Part shown: in pieces, positions 61,025-64,000 of the stretch
How the letters are laid out: every line of letters starts with the position of its first letter
Position numbering within the stretch: position 1 is the first letter of the stretch
NCBI GenBank assembly: GCA_934130085.1
Contig: CAKOXK010000003.1
Location: forward strand, 1-64,000
Origin: an uncultured Clostridia bacterium
GTDB taxonomy: Bacteria > Bacillota > Clostridia > TANB77 > CAG-508
DNA: 64,000 nt
Direction of reading: 5' to 3'
Translations under genes and position numbers: made by a program
Notes under the pieces: generated by a model
Database searches by the model: none
What the model saw: only the letters and a program-made list of their open reading frames with translations
What the model was told of the DNA's origin: nothing

Positions 61025-62851
61025 CTATAATTCAAATTGTGAATTATATAGTTTTGCATAGAACCCATTTTGCTTCATTAATTCTTCATGATTTCCTTGC
61101 TCTATTATGTTTCCTTCATTCATTACTAGTATTAGGTCTGCATTTTTAATTGTTGATAATCTGTGTGCTATGATAAATGATGTTTTTCCTTCTGTTAGTT
61201 TGTCCATTGCTTTTTGTACTAGCTCTTCTGTTCTTGTATCAACATTACTTGTTGCTTCGTCTAGTATTAAGAATGGAGCTTTTTGTAGCATTCCTCTTGC
61301 TATTGTTAGTAATTGCTTTTGACCTGCTGATACATTCTCATTTTCTGATAGCTGTGTATCATATCCTTTGGGAAGTGTTTTTATGAAGTGATCTAGGCCC
61401 ACAACTTTGCATACATTTTCAACATCTTCATCTGTTACATCCTTGTTATTGTATACTATATTTTCTTTTATTGTTCCTTCAAATAACCATGTGTCTTGTA
61501 ACACCATTGTAAATAGGTCGTGTATATTTGATCTCTTTAATTCTTTTTCTGATACTCCATCTAATTTAATATCACCTGATGTTAGGTCATAAAATTTCAT
61601 TAATAAATTTACTATTGTTGTTTTTCCTGCCCCTGTTGGTCCTACAATTGCTATTTTTTGTCCTGGATTTGCTACTGCACTAAAGTTAACAATTGTTGGT
61701 TTTGGATTATTATCATATTGAAATACTATGTTTTCAAATTCTATTTTTCCTTTAGCTTTTGATTTATCAAGTACCTTCTCTATACTTTCTTCTGATGGCA
61801 TTTCTTTAGCATCTAATATATCAAATACTCTTTCAGAAGCTGCTGCTGTTGATTGAAGTGCTGTCATTGCTTGTGCCATTTGAGCTAATGGATTTGTAAA
61901 TAGTCTTACATAGGTGATGAATGCTACTATTACACCAAATGATATACTACCATTCATTGTAAGTAGTGCACCTACTATACATACTGCAACATATCCGAAG
62001 TTTCCAATAAATTGCATTATTGGGTTCATTAAACCTGATAGGAATTGGCTCTTTCTGTTTGCCTCATATACTTTTTTGTTTAATTCATCAAATTTTTTGT
62101 TTGCTTGTTCCTGACCATTATATACCTTTACTATACTTATTCCTGAATAGATTTCCTCAATATGGCCATCTAGTTTTCCTAATTCTTCTTGTCTTGCTAA
62201 AAAGTATTTTTGTGATTTTCCTAATATTATAAACATTAGTATAAATCCTATTAATGTAGCGCCTATTGCAGTTAGTGCCATAATCCAGTTTGTTGTGAAC
62301 ATCATTATAATTGTACCTAAGAATAATACAATGTTGCTGATTAATGAGATCAATGATTGATTCATAGATTGTGCTATTGTATCAACATCATTGGTTACTC
62401 TTGATAATACATCACCTATTGGATTTAGGTCAAAATACCTTAAAGGTAATTTGTTTATTTTTTCTGATATTCTTGTTCTAAGACTTTTTGCAAACCAGTT
62501 TGATACGTTTGTCATTATAATACTTTGCATGAATGTTGATAAAGCACTCGTTATATACATAATTGCTAATATAATTGCGATATGTTTTATTCCGTCAAAG
62601 TCCATATTTCCCATTAAGCCAGCCGATATTTTGTTTGTTAAATCTGATATTTTATTTGGTGCTTTTATTGAAAGTACTGCACCAACTACTGCTAGAATAA
62701 TGGCTATAAATATTAATATTTTATATTTATTAAGTTCTTTAAATAGTCTAAGAACTGCCTTTTTAAAGTTCTTTGGCTTTTCTCCAGGAGTTCCTCTTCT
62801 TCCACCTGGTCCCATTCTTGGAGGTCTTGTTCTTTCTTGTTCATTACTCAT
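61025..62851 (-). CDS. ABC exporter, permease-ATPase half-transporter 2
   Basis: A 608-residue half-transporter. The N-terminal tail is rich in Pro/Gly/Arg (RTRPPRMGPGGRRGTPGEKP). Six membrane helices occupy ~50-345, and the ATPase domain ~365-605 has Walker A GPTGAGKTT, Q-loop VLQDTWLF, signature NVSAGQKQLL (Ala in place of the first Gly), Walker B FLILDEATSN and the switch His in IIAHRLS. It overlaps the preceding gene by eight bases (ATGAGTAA), so translation is coupled. The pair forms a heterodimeric multidrug/lipid-type exporter similar to LmrCD or YheHI. Substrate unknown. Confidence 0.93.
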   Translation of the reverse strand: MSNEQERTRPPRMGPGGRRGTPGEKPKNFKKAVLRLFKELNKYKILIFIAIILAVVGAVLSIKAPNKISDLTNKISAGLMGNMDFDGIKHIAIILAIMYITSALSTFMQSIIMTNVSNWFAKSLRTRISEKINKLPLRYFDLNPIGDVLSRVTNDVDTIAQSMNQSLISLISNIVLFLGTIIMMFTTNWIMALTAIGATLIGFILMFIILGKSQKYFLARQEELGKLDGHIEEIYSGISIVKVYNGQEQANKKFDELNKKVYEANRKSQFLSGLMNPIMQFIGNFGYVAVCIVGALLTMNGSISFGVIVAFITYVRLFTNPLAQMAQAMTALQSTAAASERVFDILDAKEMPSEESIEKVLDKSKAKGKIEFENIVFQYDNNPKPTIVNFSAVANPGQKIAIVGPTGAGKTTIVNLLMKFYDLTSGDIKLDGVSEKELKRSNIHDLFTMVLQDTWLFEGTIKENIVYNNKDVTDEDVENVCKVVGLDHFIKTLPKGYDTQLSENENVSAGQKQLLTIARGMLQKAPFLILDEATSNVDTRTEELVQKAMDKLTEGKTSFIIAHRLSTIKNADLILVMNEGNIIEQGNHEELMKQNGFYAKLYNSQFEL

Positions 62852-64000
62852 TTTCTTCTAGTTCCTCCTTTGAAAGTTGTGATAGTGCTATTTGTTTATA
62901 TACTTCGCAGTTTTCTAATAGTTCCTTGTGCTTGCCCATTCCTACAATCTTACCTTCATCTAAAACAATTATTTTATCTGCATTCATAATTGTACCAATT
63001 CTTTGTGCTACTATTAGAATTGTTGCATTTTTAGTATATTCTCTAAGAGCTTTTCTTAATACACTATCTGTTTTATAGTCTAGTGCTGAGAATGTGTCAT
63101 CAAAAATATATATTTCGGGTTTTCTTGAAATTGCTCTAGCTATTGATATTCTCTGCTTTTGTCCTCCTGAAACGTTAGTTCCACCCCTTGCCATATCAGT
63201 ATCATAGCCATTTTCCATTTTCTCTACGAAATCTTTTGCTTGCGCAACTTCTATTGCCTTTTTTACACTGTCTTTAGAAATTTCGCCTTTTAAATCATCA
63301 CCATAAGCAACATTATTTGAAACTGTATCATTAAAAATTACTGCTTTTTGTGATACATATCCAATTTTTGAATGTAAGTATTTTTGCGTGTAATCTTTTA
63401 TATTTACCCCATCAACTAAAACTTCGCCCGATGTTGCATCATAAAATCTTGGAACTAAATTTATTAGGGTTGATTTTCCGCTTCCTGTTGAACCAATAAA
63501 TGCAATTGTTTCTCCTTTATTTGCTTTAAAACTTATATTCTCTAATATATTTTCTTCCGCATCAGGATACTTGAAACTTACGTTTTTGAATTCTACTTCT
63601 CCAATTTTTCCTGTTGTATCATGATCAATTTTTCCATCTTTTATAGTAATTTCTGTATCTAAAACCTCATTTATACGCTTTGCAGAAACTTCTGCTCTTG
63701 GCCACATCATAAATATCATGGCAAGCATTAAGAATGACATTATAATTTGCATTGAGTATGAGCTAAACACTATCATGTCACCAAATATGCTCACTTTATC
63801 TGCTAGTCCTGCTTGGCTTATTAGGTTTGCACCTATAACATAAATTGCTAATGTTAAAAAATACATTATTAAATACATGACTGGTGACATTACAGAAAAA
63901 GCTCTTTGATTAAATAGCTGTTGGTTTGTCAACTTGGCGTTTGCTTCTTCGAATTTGTTTTCTTGATACTTTTCCGCATTAAAAGCTCTTACAACTCTTA
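62844..64000 (-). CDS. ABC exporter, permease-ATPase half-transporter 1 (partial)
   Basis: The 5' end lies beyond the window; the frame is open to the last base (RVVRAFNAEKYQENKFEEAN upstream of MTNQ/LTNQ). The visible part covers the last membrane helices and a complete ATPase domain with Walker A GSTGSGKST, signature NVSGGQKQRI and Walker B IYIFDDTFSALD. The residue after Walker B is Asp rather than the catalytic Glu, as is usual for the degenerate site of heterodimeric exporters. It is cotranscribed with the following half-transporter. Confidence 0.92.
   Translation of the reverse strand, partial: RVVRAFNAEKYQENKFEEANAKLTNQQLFNQRAFSVMSPVMYLIMYFLTLAIYVIGANLISQAGLADKVSIFGDMIVFSSYSMQIIMSFLMLAMIFMMWPRAEVSAKRINEVLDTEITIKDGKIDHDTTGKIGEVEFKNVSFKYPDAEENILENISFKANKGETIAFIGSTGSGKSTLINLVPRFYDATSGEVLVDGVNIKDYTQKYLHSKIGYVSQKAVIFNDTVSNNVAYGDDLKGEISKDSVKKAIEVAQAKDFVEKMENGYDTDMARGGTNVSGGQKQRISIARAISRKPEIYIFDDTFSALDYKTDSVLRKALREYTKNATILIVAQRIGTIMNADKIIVLDEGKIVGMGKHKELLENCEVYKQIALSQLSKEELEENE

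Overview
The window comes from a very AT-rich, anaerobic, spore-forming Firmicute, most likely a clostridial lineage. The evidence is an alpha/beta-type small acid-soluble spore protein (12097-12291), mixed-acid fermentation genes (pflB, pflA, adhE), a transamidosome gatCAB operon, poly-U terminators and strong AGGAGG ribosome binding sites. No complete tRNA or rRNA gene is present.

Layout. (1) 1-8000 is accessory DNA: the right end of an IS3-type element, a TnpV remnant, a frameshifted gene of repeated HTH-like modules, several gene scraps, a DUF1287 protein, a Fic-family protein under a doubly palindromic operator, and a small nucleotidyltransferase behind three phased direct repeats. An imperfect 18-bp direct repeat at 294 and 6080 brackets most of it. 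(2) 8000-29100 is mostly chromosomal backbone: mtnN, yhbY, an acyltransferase, a TIM-barrel isomerase, a spore protein, gatB-gatA-kinase-gatC, an NrdD-like protein that looks catalytically dead, pyrimidine nucleoside phosphorylase, rnhB, HtrA, an M23 peptidase, and a CYTH-NUDIX fusion. (3) 29350-48430 is a tandem genomic island. Three copies of the 3' end of an initiator tRNA (at 29372, 38385, 48386; the first is degenerate) divide it into two units of about 9-10 kb. Each unit begins with a homologous 100-residue protein of unknown function. Unit 1 carries a SF1 helicase plus DUF2290 pair, a HTH-Fic protein, a decayed hsdR and a SEC-C nuclease-like protein. Unit 2 carries a type II restriction-modification pair, a relaxase scrap, a tight three-gene operon (Ser/Thr kinase, unknown 394-aa protein, PD-(D/E)XK-like protein) and a broken tyrosine integrase. 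This is a fossil integrative element filled with defence cargo. (4) 48500-64000 returns to backbone: ASCH protein, a decaying GGDEF-type gene, pflA/pflB, adhE, a P-type metal ATPase and a heterodimeric ABC exporter cut by the window end.

Between genes there is an unusual repeat: three ~145-bp copies (10588, 17350, 60754) and one core-less 35-bp copy (24581). Long outer arms and an inner stem change sequence from copy to copy while keeping their pairing. Three of the four lie between convergent genes. Many other intergenic regions carry short tandem duplications (39 bp x5, 60 bp x3, 15 bp x6 and others).

The most promising undescribed systems are the kinase/394-aa/nuclease operon, the DUF2290-helicase pair, the covarying intergenic repeat and the NrdD pseudoenzyme. 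All assignments come from reading the sequence and from memory of protein families; no database search was run.
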